From the NCBI GenBank assembly GCA_963712905.1, contig CAVQJU010000003.1, forward strand, positions 62,001 through 126,000: a stretch of DNA of 64,000 nt, given 5' to 3'. Shown here in pieces: positions 16,404 through 24,410 of this stretch (within the stretch, counting starts at the first letter, position 1; each line of letters starts with the position of its first letter). Source of the DNA: CAVQJU01 sp963712905. Lineage in GTDB: Bacteria; Acidobacteriota; Vicinamibacteria; Vicinamibacterales; CAVVIG01. The position numbers and the translations under genes are program-made. The notes beneath the pieces are model-generated. The model saw nothing but the letters and a program-made list of their open reading frames with translations. It ran no database searches and was not told the DNA's origin.

Positions 16404-17027
16404 GTGACCTCGGCGCCCGTTGTCGTACGCCTCGGCGGTTGGCTGTTCCGGCAGCGGACCTGGCTGCCCGTTCCTATGGCCGCCGCGCTCATCTTCGTTC
16501 CCCCCGATCCCGCCGAGTCGTCCGTCCCGTTCTGGATCGCCGGCCTGACGCTGGTCGCCGCGGGGGAAGCGCTCCGCCTGTGGAGCGTCCATCATATCGG
16601 CGCGATCTCGCGCACGCGGAGCGACCGTCTCGGCCCGCTCATTGCCGCCGGTCCGTTCGCGCTCGTGCGCAACCCACTCTACATCGGCAACATCGCGCTG
16701 TGGGCCGGCTTCGCGGTGACGGCGCAGCTGCTCTGGCTCACGCCGGCCATCGTCCTGCTGCTCGCCCTCGAGTACCACGCGATCGTCCGCTGGGAAGAAG
16801 AGCTGCTCGCCACGCGTCTCGGCGACGCCTACCGGGACTATGCCCGGCGCGTGCGCCGGTGGCTGCCGGGGCTTCCGTCCGCTGCTTCCCCGACACCGGG
16901 GATGTCACCATCCCCAGGCCCGGATCCCGCCACGTTCTCGTGGGGTCAAACGTTTTTCAGCGAGCGCGGCACGTTGATAGCCATCGTGGCTGGGATCGCG
17001 CTGCTGTTGCTGAAACGCAGAATGTAG
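16404..17027 (+). CDS. isoprenylcysteine carboxyl methyltransferase-family membrane protein
   Basis: The protein has 207 residues from GTG at 16404. Membrane segments (WLPVPMAAALIFVPP, FWIAGLTLVAAGEALRLW, YIGNIALWAGFAVTAQLLWL and beyond) surround the ICMT/PEMT signature LIAAGPFALVRNPLYIGNI and the C-terminal EYHAIVRWEEELLATRLGDAYRDY. These membrane methyltransferases use S-adenosylmethionine; in bacteria the substrate is usually unknown. The gene is divergent from cysM. Its TAG stop lies within the GTAGAAC word repeat that starts at 17021. Confidence 0.8.
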   Translation: MTSAPVVVRLGGWLFRQRTWLPVPMAAALIFVPPDPAESSVPFWIAGLTLVAAGEALRLWSVHHIGAISRTRSDRLGPLIAAGPFALVRNPLYIGNIALWAGFAVTAQLLWLTPAIVLLLALEYHAIVRWEEELLATRLGDAYRDYARRVRRWLPGLPSAASPTPGMSPSPGPDPATFSWGQTFFSERGTLIAIVAGIALLLLKRRM

Positions 17028-17080
17028 AACGGACAACGTAGAAGGAGCTCCTCCGCGTTCTACGTTCTACGTTCTACGTT
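17021..17080. repeat. GTTCTACG word repeat with inverted arms, copy 1
   Basis: The left arm is GTAGAAC-GG-ACAACGTAGAAG, then comes a central GGAGCTCC palindrome, then GTTCTACG repeated three times. It lies between convergent genes and supplies the TAG stops of both (17025-17027 plus strand, 17060-17062 minus strand). Confidence 0.9.
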
Positions 17081-17713
17081 TTTCTTCGCCTCCGCCGCCT
17101 CGTGCAGCGTCTGCCACAGGTACCACGAGGCGACCGAACGGTACGGCCGCCACGCTTCGCCGATTTTCAACACCCGCTTCGGTTCGGGCCGCTTCCGCAG
17201 CCGGTACAGCCGCTGAATCGCGGTCACGATGCCGAGGTCGCCGACCGGCAGCACGTCCGGCCGGTGCAGCCGGAACATCAGGAACATCTCGGCGGTCCAG
17301 CGGCCGAATCCCTTCACCGCGGTCAGACGCTCGATTACGAGGTCGTCCGGCAGCGCGTCGAGCTCGTCGAGCTGGAGCCGCTCGTCGCCGATCCGGGCGC
17401 ACAAGTCGCGCAGATAGCCCACCTTCTGCCCGCTCAGGCCGACGCCGCGCAGCACATCGTCCTCGAGCACGTGGATGGCCGCGGCGCCGGGAATCTCGCC
17501 GCCGGGGAAGAGCGCCACGAAGCGGCCGAAGATCGTCGCGGCCGCCTTCGTTGAGAGCTGCTGGCTCACGATGGCGCCGACGAGCGCCGTCAGGTGGTCG
17601 TGTCTCTGCCGCGCGGCCATGCCGCACGGGCCGATACGCTTGACGACGGCCCCGAGCACGGGGTCGCGGCGCATGATGAGGCGGCGGGCTTTGTCGTAGT
17701 CGGCTGGCGTCAC
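17060..17713 (-). CDS. DNA-3-methyladenine glycosylase II (AlkA-like, HhH-GPD)
   Basis: The protein has 217 residues. The helix-hairpin-helix and Gly/Pro-rich loop with catalytic Asp are visible: RLTAVKGFGRWTAEMFLMF and RPDVLPVGDLGIVTAI. The N-terminal helix (HLTALVGAIVSQQLSTKAAA) is typical of AlkA/MPG II base-excision enzymes that remove alkylated purines. The last residues, NVERRT then stop, are translated from the GTTCTACG repeat, so the native C-terminus has been replaced or extended. It sits two bases after the upstream FGE-fold gene on the same strand. Confidence 0.87.
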   Translation of the reverse strand: MTPADYDKARRLIMRRDPVLGAVVKRIGPCGMAARQRHDHLTALVGAIVSQQLSTKAAATIFGRFVALFPGGEIPGAAAIHVLEDDVLRGVGLSGQKVGYLRDLCARIGDERLQLDELDALPDDLVIERLTAVKGFGRWTAEMFLMFRLHRPDVLPVGDLGIVTAIQRLYRLRKRPEPKRVLKIGEAWRPYRSVASWYLWQTLHEAAEAKKNVERRT

Positions 17714-17714
17714 G

Positions 17715-18518
17715 TCAATGATCCACGAGGGCGCCGCACGCGACGCGAAACCCGATGCTGTACGCGTAGGTGTCGGGCGGAACTTTGTGACGATAGGAGC
17801 AGCGCAGCATCGCGACGTCTTCGGTCACCCAGGATCCGCCGCGCACGACGCGCTGGCTGCCGTCGCGCGGGCCCGCGGGATTCCGGTGATCGTCGCTGCT
17901 GTAGTACTCGGGATCGTACCAGTCGGACACCCACTCCCACACGTTGCCGATCATGTCGCACAGCCCGAACGCGTTCGGCGGATAGGTCCCCGTCGGCCGC
18001 GTGCCCCGCTGCCGCTTGGCCGAGCGGTCGGGGAGGTAGCTGCATCCCGACGGGTCGAAGTCGTTGCCCCACGGATATCGCATGCCTTCAACACCGCCGC
18101 GCGCGGCCTTCTCCCATTCGGCCTCGGTCGGAAGCCGCACGGTTCGGCCGGTCGCTTCCGACGACCACGCGCAGTACGCCATCGCGTCGGCATACCGCAC
18201 GAGCACGACGGGATGATTGCCGTGCCCGGCGGGCGGATGGCCGCCCTGCCAGATGTAGGGCGTCGCGAGATCCTTGAACACGGTCTGCAGGTCGCCCGAC
18301 GCGATGAGCGGCAGCTCGTCGATCGACGGCACCGGGTGGCCGGTGGCGCGGACGAACTTCGCGTACTCGTCGTTGGTGACGGGAAACCGGCCGATGTAGA
18401 ACTCCGCGACCGTCACGCGATGAACCGGACGTTCGTCCTGCTCGGCGTCGGCTGCGCCCATGAGGAAATCGCCGGCCGGAATTCTGGCGAGGTGGGGAGC
18501 GGCTGCTGCAAGCGTCAT
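17715..18518 (-). CDS. formylglycine-generating-enzyme-fold protein (SUMF1/FGE-sulfatase domain)
   Basis: The protein has 267 residues. Family signatures in order are RIPAGDFLMGAADAEQDERP, FYIGRFPVTNDEYAKFV, VRYADAMAYCAWSSEATG, RLPTEAEWEKAARGG, NAFGLCDMIGNVWEWVSDWY and RVVRGGSW. True FGE uses two cysteines (C-x4-C) to bind copper. Only the second position is present here (MLRCSYRHK, 15 residues before GFR) and the first is Val. It is therefore probably not a genuine sulfatase activator but another member of the fold. No sulfatase gene is present in the window. Confidence 0.82.
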   Translation of the reverse strand: MTLAAAAPHLARIPAGDFLMGAADAEQDERPVHRVTVAEFYIGRFPVTNDEYAKFVRATGHPVPSIDELPLIASGDLQTVFKDLATPYIWQGGHPPAGHGNHPVVLVRYADAMAYCAWSSEATGRTVRLPTEAEWEKAARGGVEGMRYPWGNDFDPSGCSYLPDRSAKRQRGTRPTGTYPPNAFGLCDMIGNVWEWVSDWYDPEYYSSDDHRNPAGPRDGSQRVVRGGSWVTEDVAMLRCSYRHKVPPDTYAYSIGFRVACGALVDH

Positions 18519-18547
18519 CGAGCCGAAAAGCCAGTATAGTCCAGTGG

Positions 18548-19729
18548 ATGACGAGTCCTCTCAACGGTATCACCATCCTCGACCTCACGCGCGTTCTCTC
18601 GGGCCCCTATTGCACGATGCTTCTGGCCGACATGGGCGCGCGCGTCATCAAGGTCGAGCAGCCGCGCAGCGGCGACGACACGCGGCACTGGGGACCTCCC
18701 TTCCTTGGGACCGAGAGCGCCTATTTTCTGAGCATCAACCGCAACAAGGAAAGCGTGACGCTCGACTTCAAACACCCGGAAGGCCGCGCCATCCTCGATC
18801 GCCTGATCGCGAAAAGCGACGTCATCGTCGAAAACTTCCGGCCCGGCGCGCTCGCGAAGCTTGGCCTCGACTACGCGTCGCTCGCGCCGGCGCATCCGCG
18901 GCTGGTTTATTGTTCGATTTCCGGTTTCGGCCAGACCGGCCCCCGCCGCAAGGAGCCCGGCTACGACGCGGTCCTGCAGGCCGAAGGCGGCCTGATGAGC
19001 ATTACGGGATCGCCCGACGCGCCGCCGGTTCGCGTGGGCGTCGCCATCGCGGACATCGTCACGGGGATGTTCGCCGCCCAGGGTGTCTCGATGGCGCTCT
19101 ACGCGCGCGAGCGCACGGGCCGCGGCCAGCTGGTCGACGTCAGCATGCTCGACACGGTGGCGGCGCTGCTGACCTACCAGGCCGGCATCTACTTCGCTAC
19201 CGACGCGCCGCCGGTGCGGCTCGGCAACCGCCATCCGACGATCGTCCCGTACGAAACCTTTTCGGCGTCCGATGGCGACTTCGTCCTGGCCGTCGGCAAC
19301 GACGATCAGTGGCGCCGTTTCTGCGAAGTGACCGGCCTCGACGCCGGCGATCGGTTTGCCACCAACCGCGGACGCGTCACCGGCTACGCCGAGCTGCGGC
19401 CGATCGTGGCCGGCGTGCTCAGTCCGCATCCGCGCCGCTACTGGATCGAGAAGCTGACGGCGGCCGGTGTCCCGTGCGGGTCGGTCCGCGATCTGCGCGA
19501 AGTGTTCAGCGATCCGCAGCTGGCGGCGCGCGAGATGGTCGTGCCGATGCACCACGCCGCCGCGGGCGACATCCGCGTGCTCGGCACGCCAATCAAGCTG
19601 TCGGACACGCCGGCGGCCGTGCGCGTCGCGCCGCCGACGCTCGGTGAGCATACCGACTCGGTGCTCGCGCATGATCTGGGCCTCGGCGGCGAGGTCATCG
19701 GCCAGCTTCGAGCCACGGGGGTGGTCTGA
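18548..19729 (+). CDS. class III CoA-transferase (CaiB/BaiF family)
   Basis: The protein has 393 residues. N-terminal LNGITILDLTRVLSGPYCTMLLAD, the glycine-rich ENFRPGALAKLGLDY, and YCSISGFGQTGPRRKEPGYD with the catalytic Asp of the family (GYDAVLQAEGG) identify it. Family III enzymes transfer CoA between carboxylic acids without covalent Glu-CoA ping-pong exchange. Substrates range from formate/oxalate to carnitine or succinate and cannot be read from sequence. It is divergent from the FGE-fold gene. Its TGA overlaps the next gene's ATG by one base. Confidence 0.9.
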   Translation: MTSPLNGITILDLTRVLSGPYCTMLLADMGARVIKVEQPRSGDDTRHWGPPFLGTESAYFLSINRNKESVTLDFKHPEGRAILDRLIAKSDVIVENFRPGALAKLGLDYASLAPAHPRLVYCSISGFGQTGPRRKEPGYDAVLQAEGGLMSITGSPDAPPVRVGVAIADIVTGMFAAQGVSMALYARERTGRGQLVDVSMLDTVAALLTYQAGIYFATDAPPVRLGNRHPTIVPYETFSASDGDFVLAVGNDDQWRRFCEVTGLDAGDRFATNRGRVTGYAELRPIVAGVLSPHPRRYWIEKLTAAGVPCGSVRDLREVFSDPQLAAREMVVPMHHAAAGDIRVLGTPIKLSDTPAAVRVAPPTLGEHTDSVLAHDLGLGGEVIGQLRATGVV

Positions 19730-20157
19730 TGGAAGTTTCCGCCGTTCGCCAGCAGATCCTCCAGACGATCGAACGCGCGAAGCGCACCGCCGCGGATCGG
19801 CGCGCCGCCAACGACGAAGCCGGACGCGAATACGGCGTTTTCCTCGATCAGCTGGCCGTGCCGCTGTTCCGGCAAACGAGCGGTGTGCTGCGGGCCGAAG
19901 GCTACCTGTTCAACCTGTTCACGCCAACCGGGGGCGTGCGCCTGATGTCGGACAAGTCGGCTGACGATTTCATCGAGCTCGTGCTGGACACCACGGGCGC
20001 CGCGCCGCAGGTGGTGGGACGCACCAGCCGGGCGTGGGGCAACAGGACGAACGTATCGGAACAGCCGTTGAACCCGTCGGGGCCGATTCGCGAGGTGGCC
20101 GAAGCCGACGTGCTCGCGTTTCTGCTGAAGGCGCTCGAACAGTTCGTGGACAGATAG
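19729..20157 (+). CDS. conserved protein of unknown function, coupled to CoA-transferase
   Basis: The protein has 142 residues, with no signal peptide or membrane segment. The N-terminus is helical (RQQILQTIERAKRTAADRRA); a central LRAEGYLFNLFTPTGGVRLMSDKS and VVGRTSRAWGNRTNVSEQPL look like beta strands of a small ligand- or nucleic-acid-binding fold; the C-terminus is helical (DVLAFLLKALEQFV). No family is recognised. TGATG coupling to the CoA-transferase gene suggests joint expression. The TAG stop lies inside the GTAGGTCGG repeat. Confidence 0.7.
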   Translation: MEVSAVRQQILQTIERAKRTAADRRAANDEAGREYGVFLDQLAVPLFRQTSGVLRAEGYLFNLFTPTGGVRLMSDKSADDFIELVLDTTGAAPQVVGRTSRAWGNRTNVSEQPLNPSGPIREVAEADVLAFLLKALEQFVDR

Positions 20158-20194
20158 GTCGGGTAGGTCAGGTCGGTCGGGTAGGTCGGGCGGG
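20155..20194. repeat. GTAGGTCGG word repeat, copy 1
   Basis: TAGGTCGGG-type words are reiterated about five times directly after the upstream gene and provide its TAG. An inverted copy lies at 27181-27240. Confidence 0.85.
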
Positions 20195-20232
20195 TTCTAC
20201 GTTCTACGTTCTACGTTCTACGTTCTGCATTC
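20195..20232. repeat. GTTCTACG word repeat, copy 2
   Basis: Four GTTCTAC words and a GTTCTGC variant stand head to tail. On the minus strand they encode NVERRT and the TAG stop of the PilT-like gene (20204-20206). Confidence 0.88.
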
Positions 20233-22420
20233 CGCCCGCATCAGCACCAGGACGCTCGATTGCGACCGTGTCCAAGCCCAGACGCTTGAGCAAGGCGACG
20301 AAGCCGGCGCGGTCCGCGGCCCGGCGATACGCTTCGCGAACGTCGACCGCCCCGCTCTGCACGAAGGCCGCGAGGGAGTCGTTGAGCGGCACCATCCCCT
20401 GCCGGCGGCCGCCTTCGATCGCGGCCGGCAGCTGCGATGTCCGGCCTTCCGCGATGATGCCCGCCACGGCCGGCGTATTCAACAGCACCTCGCGCGCCGG
20501 CAGCCGGCCGCCGCCGGTCTTGCGCAGCAGCACCTGTGCCACGATTCCCCGCAGGTTCTCGGCCATCGCCAGCTGCACCTGACGGCGGTTCTCGGGCGGA
20601 TACAGGTTGATGATGCGATCGACCGCCGCAGTCGTGTTGTGAGCCGGGAACCCGCCGATCACGAGCTGCCCCGACGCCGCGGCTTCGAGCGCCACGTTGA
20701 TGAGCGGCGCCGTGCGCATCGACTCGACCACCAGCACATCCGGATCTTCCCGCAGCGCCGCCCGCGCCACCCTGTCCACATCGTCATAGCTGCCGCGCAC
20801 CTCGCGCTGGCTGATGAAGGACGTTCCGCGCTCGTGGACGACGTTGATCTCGCTTTCGATGGTGATCACGTGGTCGCGGCGCGAGTGGTTGATGAGATCG
20901 ACGAGCGCCGAAATCATCGTCCGCTTGCCGCTCAGGCGCGAGCCGGCGACGAGCACGAGGCCGCCGGCCTCGAGGGCCAGCGACTGCACTTCGCTCGAGA
21001 GGCCGAGCTGTTCGGCCGACACCGCCCGGATCGGCATCATGCGGAACACGCCGCCCGGCCCGCGATGATCGCGGAAGCTCAGGCACCTGACGCGCCCGAC
21101 GCCGTCAACGTCGCTGATCCACTCCGTCGCCACGCCGCTGCGCAGCGCCTCGTGGTTGCGGTCGGGCATCAGCGTCAGCAGCAGGGATTCGACGTCGTTC
21201 GGCCCGTGCGACGGCTCGCCCTCGAGCATCTGGATTTCGCCGTCCACGCGGACCGATGGCCGCGCGTCGCACGAGAGGTACAGCGTGGAGGCGCCCCGCG
21301 CCGCGGCCATGCGCAGCAATCGATCGAGGCCGGACACGCCGACCGGAATTGGCGGCGGCGGCGCATCCGCGCGGATCGGGCTGCGCGACATCGGCAGCAC
21401 GACCGCCGGCGGCGGCGGTAGAGCGGCGACTGGAGACGGCGCGGCGGCCGGCGGCGGCACGATCGGCGGTGGCGCCATGCTCGGCGGCGGTTCCACGACG
21501 GGTGGTTGTACGGGCCTGGGCGCCGCCACGGGCGCCGGCGGCGCGGGCGTGGGCGGCGCGGCCACGACCGGCGGGGCAACTGGAGGCGGAGCCGGCGGCG
21601 CAGGTGCAGGCGCCGGCACAGGCTTCGGCGGCTCGGGCACGGCGGCAACTGCAGGCGGCGCGACAGGCGGTAGCACAACGACAGGTGGAGACACCGCGAC
21701 GGGCGGCGGCGCCACGGCAGGCGGCGGCTCAACGACCGGCACCCACGGTGCGCGCGCTGGTTCCGGCTTGGGCCGCGCCAGTTCAGGCGCCGGGAGCGGT
21801 GCGGCCGCAACCGGTTTCGAAACCTGCGGCTCCGGCGTCACGGCCGGCGGCTGGATCTCGTACAGCTGCGCGGCGTCGGGAACTTCGAGGGCCCCGATGT
21901 CGATCGGAGCCTCGTCAGCTTCGGCTTCTGCGGCCTCGCGGCCTCGCCCATCCTCGGAACGACCTGGATGGCCCAGGGGGCCCACATCATCGATGTCCGA
22001 ATAGTCGGCGCTGGCGGACGCCCTGAGGCTCTGGTCGCTGGCGGAAGCGGTAGAGATAGGGGAAGAACCGGAGAACAAGTCGTCCGGCACCTGATCGTCG
22101 TCGGACACCTTCCGGCGCCTGATTTCGACCCAGACGTCGTCTCCGCCGCGGGCGGCCACGACCGTAAAGCTCTCGCCCGGAAACTCGGGCAGCGCCGCCA
22201 GTTCCTGCTGGATGGCCCCGAACTCCTCGAGCGAGCTCAGGGCATCGGCCGGCAGCAGCTGCGAGACGATGCCGTTGACGGCCTCGAGGGTCAGTCCGCG
22301 GCTGGCCAGCTCAATCTGTCCCGACGGGGCAACCACATAGGGCTTGTCCCCGGCGTGCATGACCAGCGCCTCGCCGTCGACGCCGACGATGGCCTGCAGC
22401 AGTGAAGGAACCAGACTCAT
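20204..22420 (-). CDS. PilT/GspE-superfamily ATPase with long N-terminal and Pro/Ala-rich region, degenerate motifs
   Basis: The protein has 738 residues. Residues 1-110 form a small alpha/beta domain (MSLVPSLLQAIVGVDGEALV). Residues ~190-360 are a very Pro/Ala/Val-rich linker. From ~365 there is a PilT-like module: GLDRLLRMAAARGASTLYLS, PSVRVDGEIQMLEGE, then the core ATPase. The nucleotide motifs deviate: Walker A is GSRLSGKRT rather than GxTGSGKS/T, the Asp-box region is ITIESEINVVHE rather than IEDPIE, Walker B is DPDVLVVESMR and the His box lacks its first His (IGGFPAHNTTAAVDRIINLYP). The DPDV and GQLV frame is otherwise clear. It may be a regulatory or weakly active retraction ATPase of a type IV pilus. 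The C-terminal NVERRT comes from a repeat. It is cotranscribed with menG and the 22457 gene. Confidence 0.8.
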   Translation of the reverse strand: MSLVPSLLQAIVGVDGEALVMHAGDKPYVVAPSGQIELASRGLTLEAVNGIVSQLLPADALSSLEEFGAIQQELAALPEFPGESFTVVAARGGDDVWVEIRRRKVSDDDQVPDDLFSGSSPISTASASDQSLRASASADYSDIDDVGPLGHPGRSEDGRGREAAEAEADEAPIDIGALEVPDAAQLYEIQPPAVTPEPQVSKPVAAAPLPAPELARPKPEPARAPWVPVVEPPPAVAPPPVAVSPPVVVLPPVAPPAVAAVPEPPKPVPAPAPAPPAPPPVAPPVVAAPPTPAPPAPVAAPRPVQPPVVEPPPSMAPPPIVPPPAAAPSPVAALPPPPAVVLPMSRSPIRADAPPPPIPVGVSGLDRLLRMAAARGASTLYLSCDARPSVRVDGEIQMLEGEPSHGPNDVESLLLTLMPDRNHEALRSGVATEWISDVDGVGRVRCLSFRDHRGPGGVFRMMPIRAVSAEQLGLSSEVQSLALEAGGLVLVAGSRLSGKRTMISALVDLINHSRRDHVITIESEINVVHERGTSFISQREVRGSYDDVDRVARAALREDPDVLVVESMRTAPLINVALEAAASGQLVIGGFPAHNTTAAVDRIINLYPPENRRQVQLAMAENLRGIVAQVLLRKTGGGRLPAREVLLNTPAVAGIIAEGRTSQLPAAIEGGRRQGMVPLNDSLAAFVQSGAVDVREAYRRAADRAGFVALLKRLGLDTVAIERPGADAGGMQNVERRT

Positions 22421-22456
22421 TGACTATGCGCGTATCGGCACGACGGAGCACCGTCA

Positions 22457-22885
22457 TTAGGAACGCCTCGGGGCGCCGGCGTCGTAGAGCCTGACCAGCT
22501 CGACCAGCTTGTAACCCCTGGTCTGGTAAGGGGGGATGATGCGTTCGGTCCGGAGATACTGGAGCATCCCGTCGTCCGAGTAGTCGGGGGCGCCTATCTC
22601 GGGCTCCGCCGCCAGCCGGGTTTCGAGCCCCACCACGTCCAGCTTCTGGTATCGGACCGTCCGCGATCCCGGAAAAAGCCCCAGCCGCCTGACGGGCTCG
22701 GTCCTGACTGCGGTCTCGAACGCCACGAACAGCTCGTTGCTGATGAAGTTGTAGTCGGCCTCCGAGCGGCTCGCCGGAGCGTCCTCCACGCGGACGTGCG
22801 TCAGGCCGTCGAGTTTCGCCAGATGGTCGATGAGCCGTTGGGTGAAGGAACCCTCGCCCGACCACTTCGAGGTGTCGATTTCCAT
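22457..22885 (-). CDS. protein of unknown function between menG and the PilT-like gene
   Basis: The protein has 142 residues, with no signal peptide or membrane helix. Segments include FTQRLIDHLAKLDGLTHVRV, DYNFISNELFVAFETAVRTE and a C-terminal RTERIIPPYQTRGYKLVELV. Acidic and aromatic residues are spread evenly. No known domain is recognised. It starts one base after the menG stop, so the two belong to one transcript. Function cannot be inferred beyond that. Confidence 0.68.
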   Translation of the reverse strand: MEIDTSKWSGEGSFTQRLIDHLAKLDGLTHVRVEDAPASRSEADYNFISNELFVAFETAVRTEPVRRLGLFPGSRTVRYQKLDVVGLETRLAAEPEIGAPDYSDDGMLQYLRTERIIPPYQTRGYKLVELVRLYDAGAPRRS

Positions 22886-22886
22886 G

Positions 22887-23639
22887 CTATGCCCCGCCTG
22901 CCTTGCGGGCGATGTGGATCGTCATGAGGCCGCCGAGGACGGCTTTGTACTCCACCTGGACGAACCCGCGCGCCTCGAGCATCCGCGCGACGCCTTCGGC
23001 GCCTGGATAGCCGCTGATGGACGCGGGGATGTAGCGGTACGTGTCGGGGTCGCCGTGGAGCACCCAGCCGAGCAGGCCGCCCGTCAACCGCAGGTAGGCG
23101 AGGTAGACGCTGCGCACGAACGAATTCGCCGGCCTGTTGAAGTCGAGCGACAACGCCCGGCCTCCGTCGTGCAGCACACGGTGGATCTCGTCGATGGCCG
23201 CGCGAAGGTCGGGAACGTTTCGCAATCCGTAACCGGCCGTCACGACGTCGAACGATCCGGCCGGAAACGGCAGCGCGATCATGTCGCCGACCAGAAACCG
23301 CGGCGCGCGCCTGGCGTCAGCGGACGCCGCGGCCTTCTCGCGCGCCAGCTCGATCATGCGCCGCGTGACGTCGAGTCCAATCACCTTCCATCCGGAGTCC
23401 GCCAGGCGGAACGCGATGTCACCGGTCCCGGTCGCCAGATCCAGCGCGCGTCCGCCGGGGCGCGCGCCGCGGGCCGTCACGAGATCGACGAGCCGTCGCT
23501 TCCACCGCTGATCCTGCCCGTAGGACAACACGACGGTGATGAGGTCGTACCGATCGGCGATCGTCGAGAAGAGCTTGCGCACGTAGCGCCGCTTGCCGTC
23601 AGGCGTGGCGATGGCGTCGGCCAGGTTCGTCTTCTTCAT
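22887..23639 (-). CDS. menG: demethylmenaquinone methyltransferase (UbiE/MenG)
   Basis: The protein has 250 residues from the ATG at 23639 (MKKTNLADAIATPDGKRR). A longer start at 23684 would overlap the divergent DtxR gene. Signatures are IADRYDLITVVLSYGQDQRW, the SAM motif ALDLATGTGDIAFRLADSG, DVVTAGYGLRNVPDLRAAI and LSLDFNRPANSFVR. It catalyses the last step of menaquinone synthesis. With mqnB and mqnD present and no ubiquinone genes seen, menaquinone is the likely substrate. Confidence 0.9.
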   Translation of the reverse strand: MKKTNLADAIATPDGKRRYVRKLFSTIADRYDLITVVLSYGQDQRWKRRLVDLVTARGARPGGRALDLATGTGDIAFRLADSGWKVIGLDVTRRMIELAREKAAASADARRAPRFLVGDMIALPFPAGSFDVVTAGYGLRNVPDLRAAIDEIHRVLHDGGRALSLDFNRPANSFVRSVYLAYLRLTGGLLGWVLHGDPDTYRYIPASISGYPGAEGVARMLEARGFVQVEYKAVLGGLMTIHIARKAGGA

Positions 23640-23667
23640 CGGGTGTTTCGTCGGATAATAGCTTTGC

Positions 23668-24354
23668 ATGCTCCCGTCGAGCACGGTCGAAAACTACCTG
23701 AAGGCGATCTACCAGGGCCAGTCGACGCTGCCGCCGGGACAGCGCCTGCTGCCGATGGGGCACGTCGCGGCGGCGGTCGGCGTCACGCCGGGCACGGCCA
23801 CGACGATGGTGAAGGCGCTGGCCGAGTCGGGGCTGGCCGAGTACGAGCCGTACTCGGGCGTGCGGCTGACGAAGGCGGGCGAGCAGCTCGCGGGCCTCGT
23901 GCTGCGGCGGCACCGTCTCGTTGAAGCGTTTCTGGTCCACGTCATGGGGATGAGCTGGGCCGAGGTGCACGAGGAGGCCGAACAGCTCGAGCACGTCGTG
24001 TCCGAACGCCTGATCGAGCGAATCGACGAGATGCTGGGCCGGCCGACCCACGATCCGCACGGGGATCCGATTCCGGGCGCGGACGGCGCCATCGCCGCCC
24101 GCCATCTGGACAACCTGCTGACGTGCCCGATCGGCCAGGCGCTGAAGGTGACGCGCATCGCCGATCAGGATCCGGCGTTCCTGAGGTTCATCGAGCGCAA
24201 CCGTCTCAAGCCGGGAGAGCGCGTGGAAGTCGAGGCGCGCGACATGGCGGCCGACGCGGTGCGCCTGCGCGGGACCGGCCGGGAGCCGCTGACGATTGGC
24301 GCCGGCGCCGCGTCGAAGCTGCTGGTGGAGCTGGATCGCTCGTCGTCCGGCTGA
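23668..24354 (+). CDS. DtxR/MntR-family metal-dependent transcriptional regulator
   Basis: The protein has 228 residues. The winged helix-turn-helix (VENYLKAIYQG, VAAAVGVTPGTATTMVKALAESGLAEYEPYSGVRLTKAGEQLA) and the metal/dimer domain (LVLRRHRLVEAFLVHVMGMSWAEVHEEAEQLEH, then PTHDPHGDPIP) are typical. The C-terminal ~75 residues form a FeoA/SH3-like domain (ALKVTRIADQDPAFLRFIE). It senses Mn or Fe and represses uptake genes. Candidate targets in the window are the FTR1 permease (60.1 kb) and the isc genes, but no shared operator is proven. It is divergent from menG. Confidence 0.9.
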   Translation: MLPSSTVENYLKAIYQGQSTLPPGQRLLPMGHVAAAVGVTPGTATTMVKALAESGLAEYEPYSGVRLTKAGEQLAGLVLRRHRLVEAFLVHVMGMSWAEVHEEAEQLEHVVSERLIERIDEMLGRPTHDPHGDPIPGADGAIAARHLDNLLTCPIGQALKVTRIADQDPAFLRFIERNRLKPGERVEVEARDMAADAVRLRGTGREPLTIGAGAASKLLVELDRSSSG

Positions 24355-24357
24355 GGT

Positions 24358-24410
24358 GTAGCGCGGGGCTTTCAGCCCCGCGGCGGGCGGCCCTGAAAGG
24401 GCCGCCCTAC
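24358..24410. repeat. palindromic REP-like element, copy 2 (convergent junction)
   Basis: The full two-hairpin form begins GTAGCGCGGGGC and ends GGGCCGCCCTAC. It lies three bases after the DtxR stop and its right TAG is the stop codon of the HAD gene (24407-24409). Confidence 0.92.
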
